From contig CAYMLL010000013.1 in the NCBI GenBank assembly GCA_964390645.1, positions 1 to 55,046 of the forward strand: 55,046 nucleotides of DNA, in the 5' to 3' direction. Below, piece after piece: positions 26,731-36,255 of this stretch. The notes under the pieces are model-generated. The model saw only the letters and a list, made by a program, of their open reading frames with translations, ran no database searches and had not been told where the DNA came from. The position numbers and the translations under genes are program-made. This DNA comes from CAYMLL01 sp964390645 (GTDB lineage Bacteria; Planctomycetota; UBA8108). Within the stretch, counting starts at the first letter, position 1. Each line of letters begins with the position of its first letter.

Positions 26731-27723
26731 ATGAAGCTGAGCGTTCTGGATCAGTCGCCGATGGCGCGAGGGGAGAGCGCCTCGCAAGCGGTCGAGCACA
26801 CGATCTCGCTTGCGCGGCGTTGCGACGAGCTCGGATACCACCGCTACTGGTTGGCCGAGCACCACGCGTCGAAAACTCTTGCGTGCTCGGCGCCCGAGAT
26901 CCTGATCGGAAGGGTTGCCCAGGAGACCGAGCGAATCCGTGTCGGCTCCGGCGGGGTCATGCTGACGCATTACTCACCGTTCAAGGTCGCCGAGAGCTTC
27001 AAGCTCCTCGAGCTCCTGTACCCGGGGCGTATCGACCTGGGAGTGGGAAGAGCTCCCGGTGGTGACAGGCTCACCATGCGGGCACTGGCGTACGGGAATC
27101 GCGTCGGTATCGAGTACTACCCGGCGAAGGTGCAAGACATGCTTGCCTGGGTGTCGGGCGGGAAGCCAGTGACCGGGGCGCTCGAGAGACTGGAGGCAAC
27201 GCCGAAGATCTCGACCGTGCCGGAGGTCTGGATGCTGGCGTCCAGCATGGACAGCGCGATGTACGCCGCAAACCTCGGGCTGCCGCTGTCCTTCGCTCAT
27301 TTCATCGAGCCGAAGCCGGCGATCGAGGTGATGCAGGCCTATCGTCGCGAGTTCAGGCCGGTGTACTTGAAAGAGCCGCATTCCGCCGTCGGTGTGTTCG
27401 CGATCGCTCACGAGGACCCGGAGCGCGTCGAGCTCTTTCGTCGCATGCGGGAGCTGCAGCGGATTCGACGCGACCGGGGTATTCGCGGGCCCACACCGAC
27501 TCTCGATGAAGCCGCAGAATACGAGTTCACCGAGGACGAGCTGGCCCGTATGCGAACCAGGCGCTCCCGGCAGATCATCGGGACGCCGGGTGAGGTCAAG
27601 TCGGAGATCGACGAGCTCGTCGAGGCAACATCCGCGGACGAGGTCGTCATCCTCACCATCACTCCGTCCTTCGAGGATCGCGTCCGATCGTACGAGCTGA
27701 TCGCGGCGGAGTACTCGCTGTGA
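26731..27723 (+). CDS. LLM-class flavin-dependent oxidoreductase (MsnO8-like)
   Basis: A protein of 330 residues, with the ATG at 26731 chosen because it begins MKLSVLDQSPMA, the usual start of this luciferase-like subgroup. Signatures are GYHRYWLAEHHASKTLACSAPEI, RIRVGSGGVMLTHYSPFKVAESF, LYPGRIDLGVGRAPGGD and SFAHFIEP, with IIGTPGEV near the C-terminus. The fold is a bacterial-luciferase-type TIM barrel using FMNH2 or F420; members oxidise diverse small organics. No reductase partner is adjacent. The frame is open upstream of 26731, but that part is not protein-like. Confidence 0.88.
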   Translation: MKLSVLDQSPMARGESASQAVEHTISLARRCDELGYHRYWLAEHHASKTLACSAPEILIGRVAQETERIRVGSGGVMLTHYSPFKVAESFKLLELLYPGRIDLGVGRAPGGDRLTMRALAYGNRVGIEYYPAKVQDMLAWVSGGKPVTGALERLEATPKISTVPEVWMLASSMDSAMYAANLGLPLSFAHFIEPKPAIEVMQAYRREFRPVYLKEPHSAVGVFAIAHEDPERVELFRRMRELQRIRRDRGIRGPTPTLDEAAEYEFTEDELARMRTRRSRQIIGTPGEVKSEIDELVEATSADEVVILTITPSFEDRVRSYELIAAEYSL

Positions 27724-27928
27724 AGAGCCCGTCCCATGAGGTACCGGTACGTGCTCGACGTGGACCGGGACTCCTGACCTCGAGATCGGTCGAATCGCTT
27801 CCCGGCACGCGCAGGACCGGCTCGCACGCGTGGGGCTCCGTCACCGGACGTGCCTGCTGGTCTCGGAGACAGCAGACGCTTCCGCAAGAAGAAGATTACG
27901 CAGCAAGGCCCTGCAGGGCGGGGACACG

Positions 27929-29080
27929 TCACGACTGCTGACGCATCGATCGAAAGCAGGCTCGGAGCTCTGCGACGAAGAGCTCGGGCTGCTCGAAAGC
28001 GGCGAAGTGACCGCCCTTCGCGAGCTCGTTCCAGTAGACGATGTTTCGATAGCGACCCTCCGCCCACGATCGTGGCGTCGGGACGATCTCCTGCGGGAAG
28101 ATGCTGCAGCCGGTGGGAACACTCTCGACGAGCTCGTTGCTGCCGAACGCCTTTCCGAAGCTCTCCCAGTAAAGGCGTGCGGACGACGCACCGGAGTTCG
28201 TCAGCCAGTAGAGCATGATGTTGTCGATCAGCTCATCACGGGACAGGACGTTCTCCGGGTGACCGTCACAGTCGGTCCAGCGCCAGAACTTCTCGAGAAT
28301 CCACATCGCCTGACCGGCGGGTGAGTCCGCCAGACCGTAACCCAGCGTCTGGGGACGCGTGCTCTGCTGCTTGGAGTACCCGGAGTCCCGGTCCCGGTAC
28401 GCCCTGGCCCGGTCGAGCGCGTGCCGGTCCTCGTCCGAGGGATTCGCCCGGGCCTCCTCCGGAGCACCTGCGTTCGGCATGTTGACATGCAGGCCCGCAC
28501 AGCGACCGAGGTTCTGGATTCCGATGGCCGTGGTGATCGCTGCGCCCCAGTCGCCACCCTGGGCGAAGTAGCTGTCGTATCCCAGCCGCACCATCAGCTG
28601 ATCCCACATGGCGGCGATCTTCTGCACGCCGCACCCCGGAGTCGTGGGCTTGCCGGAGAACCCGTAACCCGGCAGGGAAGGGCACACCACGTGAAACGCA
28701 TCCTCGGGGCCGGCACCGTGTGACTCGGGATCCGACAGCGGACGGATCACCTTGACGAACTCGACCACCGACCCCGGCCAGCCGTGCGTGATGATGATCG
28801 GCCTTGCGTCGGCCACGGGGCTGCGCACATGAACGAAATGCACGTCCAGTCCATCGATGTCGGTGACGAACTGCTCGAGCTCGTTCAGGCGGGCCTGACG
28901 CGCCGGCCAGTCGTATTCCTCCTCCCAGTAGCGGCAGAACTCCCGCGCGTAACCCAGCGGCACGCCCTGACTCCAGTCGTCCGGAGTCTCGGCGTCCGGC
29001 CAGCGTGTATCGCGCAGACGCTCCTTCAGTCGAGAAAGATCGGCCTCGTCGACGTCGATGCGGAACGGCTGGACGGACAT
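27929..29080 (-). CDS. epoxide hydrolase, alpha/beta-hydrolase fold with EHN domain
   Basis: A protein of 383 residues. The ATG at 29080 has AAGGAG ten bases upstream and begins MSVQPFRIDVDE, the usual start of the N-terminal EHN domain (WPDAETPDDWSQG). Residues 99-103 are HGWPG (oxyanion loop). The nucleophile is D177 in QGGDWGAA. The cap includes LYWLTNSGASSARLYWE, where a tyrosine assists ring opening, and the catalytic His is in KGGHFAAFEQPE. The enzyme would open epoxides to diols. Epoxides could come from monooxygenases such as the neighbouring LLM-family enzyme, but this link is inference. Confidence 0.9.
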   Translation of the reverse strand: MSVQPFRIDVDEADLSRLKERLRDTRWPDAETPDDWSQGVPLGYAREFCRYWEEEYDWPARQARLNELEQFVTDIDGLDVHFVHVRSPVADARPIIITHGWPGSVVEFVKVIRPLSDPESHGAGPEDAFHVVCPSLPGYGFSGKPTTPGCGVQKIAAMWDQLMVRLGYDSYFAQGGDWGAAITTAIGIQNLGRCAGLHVNMPNAGAPEEARANPSDEDRHALDRARAYRDRDSGYSKQQSTRPQTLGYGLADSPAGQAMWILEKFWRWTDCDGHPENVLSRDELIDNIMLYWLTNSGASSARLYWESFGKAFGSNELVESVPTGCSIFPQEIVPTPRSWAEGRYRNIVYWNELAKGGHFAAFEQPELFVAELRACFRSMRQQS

Positions 29081-29239
29081 CGTGCTGGACTCCTTCCCGT
29101 GGCGGCTCTCGGCGGTCACCGGCGCCGTCGCTCGATGGCCCGGGGTGCAACGATCCTGTCCGACGCCCGCTTCCTTGTGGACGGGGCGTCGTCGTGCGAC
29201 GACGACACCGGCCCCATCGACGTCACGCGGCGACCGCGG

Positions 29240-30343
29240 CTACTTCTTGTCGAGAATCCTGAACATCCGTGCGACCCCCCGCAGGTCGGCCCCGGGTCCC
29301 TTGATCGACGGGAAGTGCTTGCCATGGTCGGTCATGTCGACCTTCGCGGCGACCTCCTCGGGCGCCAGGCCTGCCTTTTTCATCGCGGCGACCCTCTCCC
29401 AGATGTCCCTGAGATAGGCCTGGAAATGGCCGATCTGATCCTTTCCACGGATGAGCCCGCCGTGTCCCGGCGCGATGATGTCGAAGTCCAGGGCCTTGAG
29501 CTTCTCGAGAGTCGCCGGCCACTCGTCGACGAACGCGTCACCCATGTAGGCGAGGAACGGCAGCATCAGGTCTCCCGTGAAAACGACGCGCTCCCCGGGG
29601 AGGAACACGACCACGTCGCCGCCCGTGTGACCGCGGCCGAGATAGAGCAGCTGGATCTCCCGTTCTCCACGGAAGATCGTCAGGGACGTCTTCAGGGTCA
29701 GGTCGGGCGGGGTCGGCCGGACCTCGTCCAGCGCGTGCATGTGATTTCGAGTCACGCGCAGCCGCTCTTCGAGCTCCTTCTTCTCGTGAGGGTCGGTAGT
29801 GGCGGTGACGCGTTTCTCCAGGTCCTCGACTTGCGCTGGCACGGCGCCGGCGAAGGACCGGTAGGTGTTCTGCTCCAGGACATCGCCGAGAAGCATCGAT
29901 CGCGTGAACTCGTGCCCGATGATCTCGATGCCGTCGCCGAAGACCTGATTCCCGTGCGCGTGGTCGAAGTGGTAGTGAGTGTTGATCAAGTAGCGGATCG
30001 GCTTGTCGGTGAGCGTCTTGACGCTGGCGGTCAAGGCGCGCGCGGCAGCCGGTGTCACGTGGGAGTCGACGACGATGACGTCGTCACGGTTGACGATCAC
30101 CAGCGAGTTGCTCTGAACGAAGATCGAGCCGGTGCCGACGGCCAGATAGACACCGTCGGTGATTCTCTCAAAGCGATGGGTGTCGGTTTGAAGCGGTCGC
30201 CGTCGGGAATGCGCGACGCCCGTGGTCGCGGAAGTGACGCCGGGATCGGCTCCCGCTCGGCGCGCAGGGTGCGTTGTGCACGATGCGAGGAACAGGACGG
30301 CGAGAAGCAGAACAGGGATCGGTGAACGATGCGTCAGCTTCAT
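29240..30343 (-). CDS. metallo-beta-lactamase-fold lipoprotein
   Basis: A protein of 367 residues with a lipoprotein signal ending LASC (Cys22). The metal site is NTHYHFDHAHGN (H-x-H-x-D-H). Further metal-site residues are in GRGHTGGDVVVFLPGERVVFTGDLML and APGHGG. It resembles periplasmic MBL hydrolases of the type often called beta-lactamase domain proteins or quinoprotein relay system proteins; a role in antibiotic resistance is not implied. An insertion of about 60 mostly charged, helical residues (VPAQVEDLEKRVTATTDPHE onward) lies in the middle. It is upstream of, and co-directional with, the epoxide hydrolase, separated by 159 bases. Confidence 0.85.
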   Translation of the reverse strand: MKLTHRSPIPVLLLAVLFLASCTTHPARRAGADPGVTSATTGVAHSRRRPLQTDTHRFERITDGVYLAVGTGSIFVQSNSLVIVNRDDVIVVDSHVTPAAARALTASVKTLTDKPIRYLINTHYHFDHAHGNQVFGDGIEIIGHEFTRSMLLGDVLEQNTYRSFAGAVPAQVEDLEKRVTATTDPHEKKELEERLRVTRNHMHALDEVRPTPPDLTLKTSLTIFRGEREIQLLYLGRGHTGGDVVVFLPGERVVFTGDLMLPFLAYMGDAFVDEWPATLEKLKALDFDIIAPGHGGLIRGKDQIGHFQAYLRDIWERVAAMKKAGLAPEEVAAKVDMTDHGKHFPSIKGPGADLRGVARMFRILDKK

Positions 30344-30708
30344 TTCGATGGGCCCTCTCCATGGTCATCCTGTGGTTCCGGTTGAAGGCGAAGTATATCG
30401 GCTCCGTGGGTGGAAAGAATTGTTTCTGACGGAACCCGGTGGGGAAATGGCCCTTCGTGCCGTGTCCTCCTGCAGGATGGTCCGCAGTCGGCGAGTCGAG
30501 ATCGAGTCCGTGAGCGGGCTCACGCCGGTCACGTCCCTCATCGCAGGGTCGAGGATTCCCCCGGGGAGCGGGGGCTCCGACGTAATCCCGGCCAGAATCT
30601 CCCCCAGGGGATTTCCGATGGACGTCGAAAAAGGGCGGGGTTAACGTGCGGTGGCGACGCGAGGTCGTGACGCGGAAGTCGAGTTCAGCCGACCCGAGGA
30701 GACGGTTC
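30344..30708. other. divergent intergenic region
   Basis: 365 bases between the MBL lipoprotein (minus) and the amidohydrolase (plus). A GTG at 30646 would lengthen the amidohydrolase by 21 basic residues, but the ATG at 30709 is better supported. No other feature was seen. Confidence 0.4.
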
Positions 30709-31713
30709 ATGCCGAGGCCGGGCACCGCCGAGTGGTACGCATCCGTTACCGAGGAGATCATCGATCCGCAGCGGCCGCTCATCGACCCACATCATCACCT
30801 GTGGTGCGTCGAGACCATGTGGGGCAAGTACGAGCTGAAGGACCTGTGGGCCGATACGGAGACGGGTCACAACATCGAGAAGACTGTCTTCATCGACTGC
30901 CGCTCGAACTACCGCACGGATGGACCGAAACACCTGCGTCCGATCGGCGAGACGGAGTACATCGCCGCAATAGCTGCCGAGAGCGCCAAGGCGGAAGGTA
31001 AGGCGACGATCGCCGGCATCGTCAGCCATGCTGACATGACTCTCGGTGAAGCGGTCGGAGAGGTCCTGGTGGCGCACGAGGAGGCCGGCAAGGGACTGTT
31101 CAGAGGCATCCGGCACGCCGGGCCGCACGATACGACCGGTACTCTGTCCAACCCGGGCAGGCCCCGCCCGTGTCCCTACGGTCGCGACGACTTTCGCCTG
31201 GGGGTCAAGACCCTCGGCGACATGGGATACACCTACGACACCTGGCACTTCCACATGCAGAACCGGGAGTACCAGCAGCTGGCGCGTGCGGTGCCCGGGA
31301 CCACGATGATCCTCGATCACTTCGGTACACCTCTCGGCGTCGGTGCGTACGCCGGCAAGCAGGACGAGATTTTCGAGCAGTGGAGCGAGGACATCGCGGC
31401 CATCGCCGAGTGCCCCAACGTCGTGGCCAAGCTCGGTGGCATGGCGATGCCGGACAACGGCTTCGGGTGGGACAAGAACGAGCGGCCGGCGAGCTCCGAC
31501 GAGTTCGTGGCGGCCCAGCGGCGCTACTACCATCACACGATCGAGTGCTTCGGCCCGGCGCGGTGCATGTTCGAGAGCAACTTCCCCCCCGACAGGCTCT
31601 CGATCTCCTACCCGGTGCTGTGGAACGGGTTCAAGAAGCTCGTCGCGGACTGTTCGGACGACGAGAAGCACGCGATGTTCTACGGTACCGCGTCGCGCGT
31701 CTATCGTCTGTAG
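30709..31713 (+). CDS. amidohydrolase family protein (amidohydrolase 2, lactonase-like)
   Basis: A protein of 334 residues from the ATG at 30709, which follows GAGGAG at a suitable distance. LIDPHHHLWCVE gives the H-x-H metal motif at the start of a TIM barrel. TMILDHFGTPLG and CMFESNFPPDRLSISYPV match the later metal and substrate motifs of amidohydrolase 2 proteins such as 2-pyrone-4,6-dicarboxylate lactonase-like and related hydrolases. The exact substrate is unknown. The PaaG-like gene follows 55 bases downstream on the same strand, suggesting a shared transcript. Confidence 0.85.
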   Translation: MPRPGTAEWYASVTEEIIDPQRPLIDPHHHLWCVETMWGKYELKDLWADTETGHNIEKTVFIDCRSNYRTDGPKHLRPIGETEYIAAIAAESAKAEGKATIAGIVSHADMTLGEAVGEVLVAHEEAGKGLFRGIRHAGPHDTTGTLSNPGRPRPCPYGRDDFRLGVKTLGDMGYTYDTWHFHMQNREYQQLARAVPGTTMILDHFGTPLGVGAYAGKQDEIFEQWSEDIAAIAECPNVVAKLGGMAMPDNGFGWDKNERPASSDEFVAAQRRYYHHTIECFGPARCMFESNFPPDRLSISYPVLWNGFKKLVADCSDDEKHAMFYGTASRVYRL

Positions 31714-31768
31714 TCCGCGGAGTCTGTTCTGGATAACGTCATCAACACCCATCAAGCCCCGGATCAAC

Positions 31769-32563
31769 ATGAGCTACGAGCGGATCAGTCTGGAGCAGAA
31801 GGACGGCGTCGCGGTCTTGAAGTTCAATCACCCCGAGGTGCTCAACGCCATCGGCGCCCGGATGCTGGAGGAGTTGACCGATGCCGTGAGTGAGATTGCC
31901 GCGCCCGACAGCGACGTGCGCTGCGTCCTGTTGACCGGAGAGGGGCGGGCTTTCAGCTCGGGAGCCAATCTCTCCGACCCCGGGCGTCAAGGGAGCGCCG
32001 GGAGAAGGGGCGGAACGGGTTCCAGCCTGCGAACGGGCTATCACCCGCTGCTCTTCACTCTCAGAGATCTCGACGTGCCGATCGTGACCGCGGTCAATGG
32101 CGTGGCCGCCGGTGTGGGCATGAGCTTCGCGCTCGTCGGCGACATCGTCTGCGCTGCGAGGTCGGCCTACTTCCTGCAGGCCTTTGCCAGGATCGGCCTG
32201 ATACCGGACGGCGGAGCCACGTTCATGCTGCCCCGTCTGGTCGGCTGGGGGCGGGCCATGGAGCTGTCCTTGCTGGCCGAGCGTCTTCCCGCTGAACAGG
32301 CGCTCGAGTGGGGCCTGATCAACCGGGTCTTCGACGACGACGAGCTGCTCGAAGGTGCGATCACGATCGCTCGACAGCTGGCCGACGGCCCCAGCTCTCT
32401 CGGGTTGATTCGCCGGGCCTACTGGGCGAGCTGCAGCAACTCGTACGAGGAGCAGCTCGACCTCGAGGCCAAACTGCAGACGGAGGCGGGGCGCACGAGC
32501 GACCACAAGGAAGGCGTCCAGGCTTTCCTGGAGAAGCGGACGGCCCGATTTACCGGCGATTGA
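31769..32563 (+). CDS. enoyl-CoA hydratase/isomerase family protein, PaaG-like
   Basis: A protein of 264 residues from the ATG at 31769 (MSYERISLEQKDGVAVLKFN). The oxyanion-hole segments are GRAFSSGANL and GVAAGVGMSFALVGD. The active-site segment IGLIPDGGATFMLPRLVG has Asp rather than the two Glu residues of true hydratases. That matches PaaG-type isomerases (1,2-epoxyphenylacetyl-CoA isomerase and relatives). The gene lies just downstream of an amidohydrolase, but no other paa genes (paaABCDE, paaK) are in the window, so phenylacetate degradation is not established. Confidence 0.85.
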   Translation: MSYERISLEQKDGVAVLKFNHPEVLNAIGARMLEELTDAVSEIAAPDSDVRCVLLTGEGRAFSSGANLSDPGRQGSAGRRGGTGSSLRTGYHPLLFTLRDLDVPIVTAVNGVAAGVGMSFALVGDIVCAARSAYFLQAFARIGLIPDGGATFMLPRLVGWGRAMELSLLAERLPAEQALEWGLINRVFDDDELLEGAITIARQLADGPSSLGLIRRAYWASCSNSYEEQLDLEAKLQTEAGRTSDHKEGVQAFLEKRTARFTGD

Positions 32564-32722
32564 ACCGAAGGCCCGGTCGCCTCGAGGAGGCGAGCGCGCG
32601 AACCCGTCCCGGCGCGACGCGAGGGGGCCGTTCCCGCCCCGCGGTGGAAACACCAGCGTGACGGCGTCGGAGATCCGATGAGCTGAATCCACTCCACGAG
32701 GCCCGAGGCCACAGCGATCCTG

Positions 32723-33349
32723 ATGAATGACTGCTCTTCTCCCTTCGAGATCATCCTCTTCGACGTCGCAGGGGTGCTGGTCGAGTTCAAGGGCTCACGG
32801 CGTCTGCTCGAGCTGGCCGACGGCGAGGTCACCCGGGAGAAAGCTCGCGCGTTTCAACGTGTGACCATGCCGTGGGTGCGCAAGCTCGAGAGCGGCGCCT
32901 GCTCGATCTCGGAGTTCGCCCGCGGTCATCTCGAAGATTGGCCCTCCGGTCTCACGCCCGAGGGTCTGATCGAAGAGCTCGAGAGCTGGCCGCTGAGGCT
33001 CTATCCGGGAGCCATCGAGCTGCTGGACTCGCTCCAAGGTCGACACAGGCTGGGTTGCCTCAGCAACACCAATCCCATCCACTGGCCGCTTCAACGAGAC
33101 GGCATGGGACTCGGCGGCTACTTCTCTCGCCAGTACGTGTCGTACGAGATCGGTGGAGTCAAGCCCGACACCGCCGTCTTCGAGCACGTGATCGAGGATC
33201 TGGCATGCGATCCGGGACTCATCCTGTTTCTCGATGACCGTGCGGAGAACGTCGAGGCCGCGGTGGCGGCAGGGATGGAGGCAAGGAAGGTCAAGGCGAT
33301 CGATGAGACGAGAGCGGCGCTCGACGCCCTCGGTCTTCTCGAGACTTGA
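32723..33349 (+). CDS. HAD-superfamily hydrolase
   Basis: A protein of 208 residues. Motif I is ILFDVAGVLV (nucleophile Asp; the second Asp of D-x-D is Ala, as in the YihX-like D-L-G subgroup). Motif II is LSNTN, motif III is the Lys of GGVKPD, and motif IV is LFLDDRAENVEAA. The cap is a small helical C1 type. It is probably a phosphatase or dehalogenase of a small metabolite; the missing second Asp argues against assuming a standard phosphatase. It lies 159 bases after the PaaG-like gene on the same strand. Confidence 0.85.
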   Translation: MNDCSSPFEIILFDVAGVLVEFKGSRRLLELADGEVTREKARAFQRVTMPWVRKLESGACSISEFARGHLEDWPSGLTPEGLIEELESWPLRLYPGAIELLDSLQGRHRLGCLSNTNPIHWPLQRDGMGLGGYFSRQYVSYEIGGVKPDTAVFEHVIEDLACDPGLILFLDDRAENVEAAVAAGMEARKVKAIDETRAALDALGLLET

Positions 33350-33580
33350 CGTGGGGGTGCGAGTCGCGTTCACGGGAGATCAGCGACTCGTTCGAGGAGA
33401 GCGTCCGTGATCCGGCGATGGTCGCTCCCTCCTGGACGACGCGCATGATCTCGTCGTCGCTCTCCCGGTTCGACATCGTCGAGGAGTGACGAGCGCCACA
33501 CGCCGTTCGAGCCCGGCAGGCCGAAGCGCGCCCCACGTTACCGGCGAGCCGGGAGAATCGGCGTCCTCTCGTGCCCGTTG

Positions 33581-34903
33581 TCAGTTCGCTTGCAGCGATA
33601 CCCGCCGGATCTCGGAGTCGTTACGGATGATCACATGGCGGTTCGCGTAGGCCGGCTGGACCCAGTTCACCAGAGCGTCCGCGAAACGCCGGGGGCCGTA
33701 GCCACAGCTCGTGTCCGGCTTGATGAGCTTCGTTCTGTCGATCACCTTCGGACCGCTCGGCGTGAACTGCATGATCAGGAGCTCGCCGAGGTCGTTGTTG
33801 ACGAAGTAGCGGTCGCCGTTCTTGACCCAGAACATCGAGCCCCAGCGGCCTTGACGGGTGAGGTCCTTCTGCTCCCAGACCCTCGCGCCGTCGACCAGCC
33901 GCAGTCCACGCAGCTCGCCGTAGCTGCAGGTGCCGTAGAAGTACTCCCCTTCGGCGATGGGCGTCGTGATGACCGCATGCAGGCTCTCCGTCTGGTGGGG
34001 CCTCTCACCCTTGCCGCCCTTCTTCCACAGCACCTTGGGCTCCTTGCCACTGACGTCGACCAGCATCGAGCCGTCGTAGAACCCGCTGACCAGCAACTTC
34101 TCGTCGATCAGCACGGGTCGCGCCAGCGCCATGTTCGCCTTGGCCCGGAAGGGGACCTGCCATACGACCTTGCCACTGTCCGGATTCAACGCGTTGAGAT
34201 GTTCCTGGTCCCACTGGATCAGCAGCGGCTTGCCGTCGATCTCGAGGATGACCGGCGCCGAGTAGGGCATATCGTAACTGGCCGGAAGCGCCTTCCATCT
34301 CTCTTTCCCGGTCGCCTTGTCGAAGGCTCGCAGCAGACCGTCCCGGCCTCCGCATGCGAATATGACCGTGCTCTTCCAGGCGATCGGTGCAGCGGATACG
34401 CCAAAGACCGGGACCTCCGCCCCGAACTCCTTCAGGGCGTCGTACTCCCACAGAACTTTCCCGCTCGTGGCGTCGAAGCAGTGCATTCTCCCGGTAGCTC
34501 CGAGAGTGAAAAGTCGTCCTTCATCGATCAGGGGAGTGGCCCGGGGACCGGAGGCGTAGGACTGCAGCTGGCGACGGTAGTGCGTCTCCCACTCGTGAGT
34601 CCACAGTATCTTCCCCGTCTGTTCATCGAGGCAGATCACACGTTCCATGGCTTCGAGTATCTTGGTCTCCGGCTTGGGGCGGTAGTCGGTGACGAAGACG
34701 CGTCCTCGCGATACGACCGGTCCTGAATAGCCCGAGCCGATGGGTACGGACCAGGTCGGCTTCAATCCGTCGGCGGGGAACTTCTCCAGAATCCCTGTCT
34801 CGTTCCAGATGCATCGTCGGTTGTTCCCGGCCCACTGGGTCCAGTCTTCCGCGGATGCCGATTCGACGAGGACAAGCACAATCAGGACGATGGTCGTTTT
34901 CAT
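33581..34903 (-). CDS. secreted PQQ-like beta-propeller protein
   Basis: A protein of 440 residues with a signal peptide (MKTTIVLIVLVLVESASA, then EDWTQW). Blade repeats show the PQQ/BamB-like pattern A-x-D-x-x-T/S-G-K-x-x-W: LDEQTGKILWTHEW, FDATSGKVLWEY, FDKATGKERWKA, LNPDSGKVVWQV. No quinone- or Ca-binding catalytic residues were assigned, and most planctomycete proteins of this type are structural or sensory rather than dehydrogenases. The gene converges with the HAD gene. Confidence 0.88.
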   Translation of the reverse strand: MKTTIVLIVLVLVESASAEDWTQWAGNNRRCIWNETGILEKFPADGLKPTWSVPIGSGYSGPVVSRGRVFVTDYRPKPETKILEAMERVICLDEQTGKILWTHEWETHYRRQLQSYASGPRATPLIDEGRLFTLGATGRMHCFDATSGKVLWEYDALKEFGAEVPVFGVSAAPIAWKSTVIFACGGRDGLLRAFDKATGKERWKALPASYDMPYSAPVILEIDGKPLLIQWDQEHLNALNPDSGKVVWQVPFRAKANMALARPVLIDEKLLVSGFYDGSMLVDVSGKEPKVLWKKGGKGERPHQTESLHAVITTPIAEGEYFYGTCSYGELRGLRLVDGARVWEQKDLTRQGRWGSMFWVKNGDRYFVNNDLGELLIMQFTPSGPKVIDRTKLIKPDTSCGYGPRRFADALVNWVQPAYANRHVIIRNDSEIRRVSLQAN

Positions 34904-35623
34904 GTCGCGTCTCGCAAATCAATCGTGAGGGTATTCCGGAGGCGAACGTGCAGGGCTCGATTGTGGGAGATAGGACGTTCTCGATGCAATCACGCACCCG
35001 GAGTCAGGGGGAATTCGTGACCCGTATCCTCACCGGTGGCTCGCCCTTCGCGATCGCCCGCGCGGTGTGTCTCGCCATCATCCGTCGGAACGTTCACGGT
35101 CGGTCATCTTTTCTTCCTCGAAATTCCTCGAAGGTCGTGGTGGTGACGGGGCCGTGCTCACGCCATCGACTCCTGTCGCTTCGAGCGATCGCTCGAGTTT
35201 CGTCGCTTTCCACGCAGATCGGGGTCCGCCACTGCAGCCGGGGATGTTCACGAACGTGCTCGACGACGAGTACTCGCGGCTGCGCCCGGGTCCGAGGCGG
35301 AGTTCAACCAGGGCTCTCACGTCGCTACGGCGGTGTGGGGCGACGCTCCTCCTCGACGGGCCGCCGCGTGGGCCCTCCCGGTCGTGCCGGGCTCCGGGTG
35401 CGCAGGAGCCGATTGAGAGGTTGACTCCGCAAGGAGCACCACGGATTCTGGAGGCGCGGCGGTCGGCTCGGGTGAGAGGCCTTTCGGAGCAGGGAGGAGC
35501 CCGGTGATCTCTTGAAGCGCTCCTCGGAGCCACGCCTGAAGCCGGTCGGGCGTCGGGGAGCGTGGCTCGTGGCGTGATCCCCGGGAGGGAGAGTGCTACC
35601 TTTGCTGGCCCTGGAGGAGACCC
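34904..35623. other. 720-base gap between divergent genes
   Basis: No convincing gene; the frames are Arg/Ser-rich and read as chance. The region lies upstream of both the PQQ-like gene (minus) and the isochorismatase-like gene (plus). It contains the palindrome at 35181-35196 and, just before 35624, GGAG as the likely ribosome-binding site. Confidence 0.45.
35181..35196. repeat. 16-bp perfect palindrome
   Basis: TCGAGCGATCGCTCGA is fully self-complementary. It lies in a gene-free stretch about 430 bases upstream of the isochorismatase-like gene and 280 bases upstream of the PQQ-like gene. It could be an operator or a chance site; no second copy was noticed in the window. Confidence 0.4.
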
Positions 35624-36178
35624 ATGCTTCACCTGGATCCCGACAATTCGGTGGTCGTCGTCATCGACTGGCAGGAGCGTCTCGTCGGCGTGATGCCCGA
35701 GGCCCTGAGAGACGAGGCGCTGGCGCGGGCAGTGCTCCTGGTCCGGGGCGCGCGGGCGGCCGGAGTCCCCGTGCTCGCCAGCGAGCAGTACCCCGAGGGG
35801 CTCGGCCCCACGGTCCAGCCCCTGCGCGACGCATGGGGAGACGAGGTGGCGCCGGTCGCCAAGCGCGAGTTCTCGTGCGCCGAGGTGCCGGAGTTCGTGG
35901 AGCGGCTCGAGGCGCTCGGTCGCAGCCACGTGGTTCTGGTGGGTATGGAGTCCCACATCTGCGTCTACCAGACGGCTCGCGGGCTCGCGGAACAGGGCCG
36001 GGTGGTGCACGTCCCGCTGGACGCCGTGCTCTCTCGAAAGACCCCGGACTTCCGGGCCGCGGTGAGCCTCTATCGGCAGATCGGCGTCGTCACGACGAGC
36101 GTCGAGGTGGTCCTCTTCGACTGGGTACGGCGCGGGGAGGGCGCGGTCTTCAAGGAGATCAGTCGTCTCGTGCGCTGA
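35624..36178 (+). CDS. isochorismatase-family hydrolase (ISOC/YcaC-like)
   Basis: A protein of 184 residues. The catalytic triad of the cysteine-hydrolase fold is visible: D15 in VIDWQ, K79 in VAKREFSC and C112 in GMESHICVYQT. The length and the MESHICV motif match stand-alone isochorismatase-domain hydrolases rather than the multidomain EntB. The substrate is unknown; relatives include nicotinamidase-like and ureidoacrylate hydrolases. GGAG eight bases upstream supports the ATG. Confidence 0.88.
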   Translation: MLHLDPDNSVVVVIDWQERLVGVMPEALRDEALARAVLLVRGARAAGVPVLASEQYPEGLGPTVQPLRDAWGDEVAPVAKREFSCAEVPEFVERLEALGRSHVVLVGMESHICVYQTARGLAEQGRVVHVPLDAVLSRKTPDFRAAVSLYRQIGVVTTSVEVVLFDWVRRGEGAVFKEISRLVR

Positions 36179-36255
36179 AAGCGCTTCGGATGCGAAAGCG
36201 GATCGTCCGGTCCGAGATCGAGACGCCGGAACACGGGCGATGGCGAAGCTCGAGG

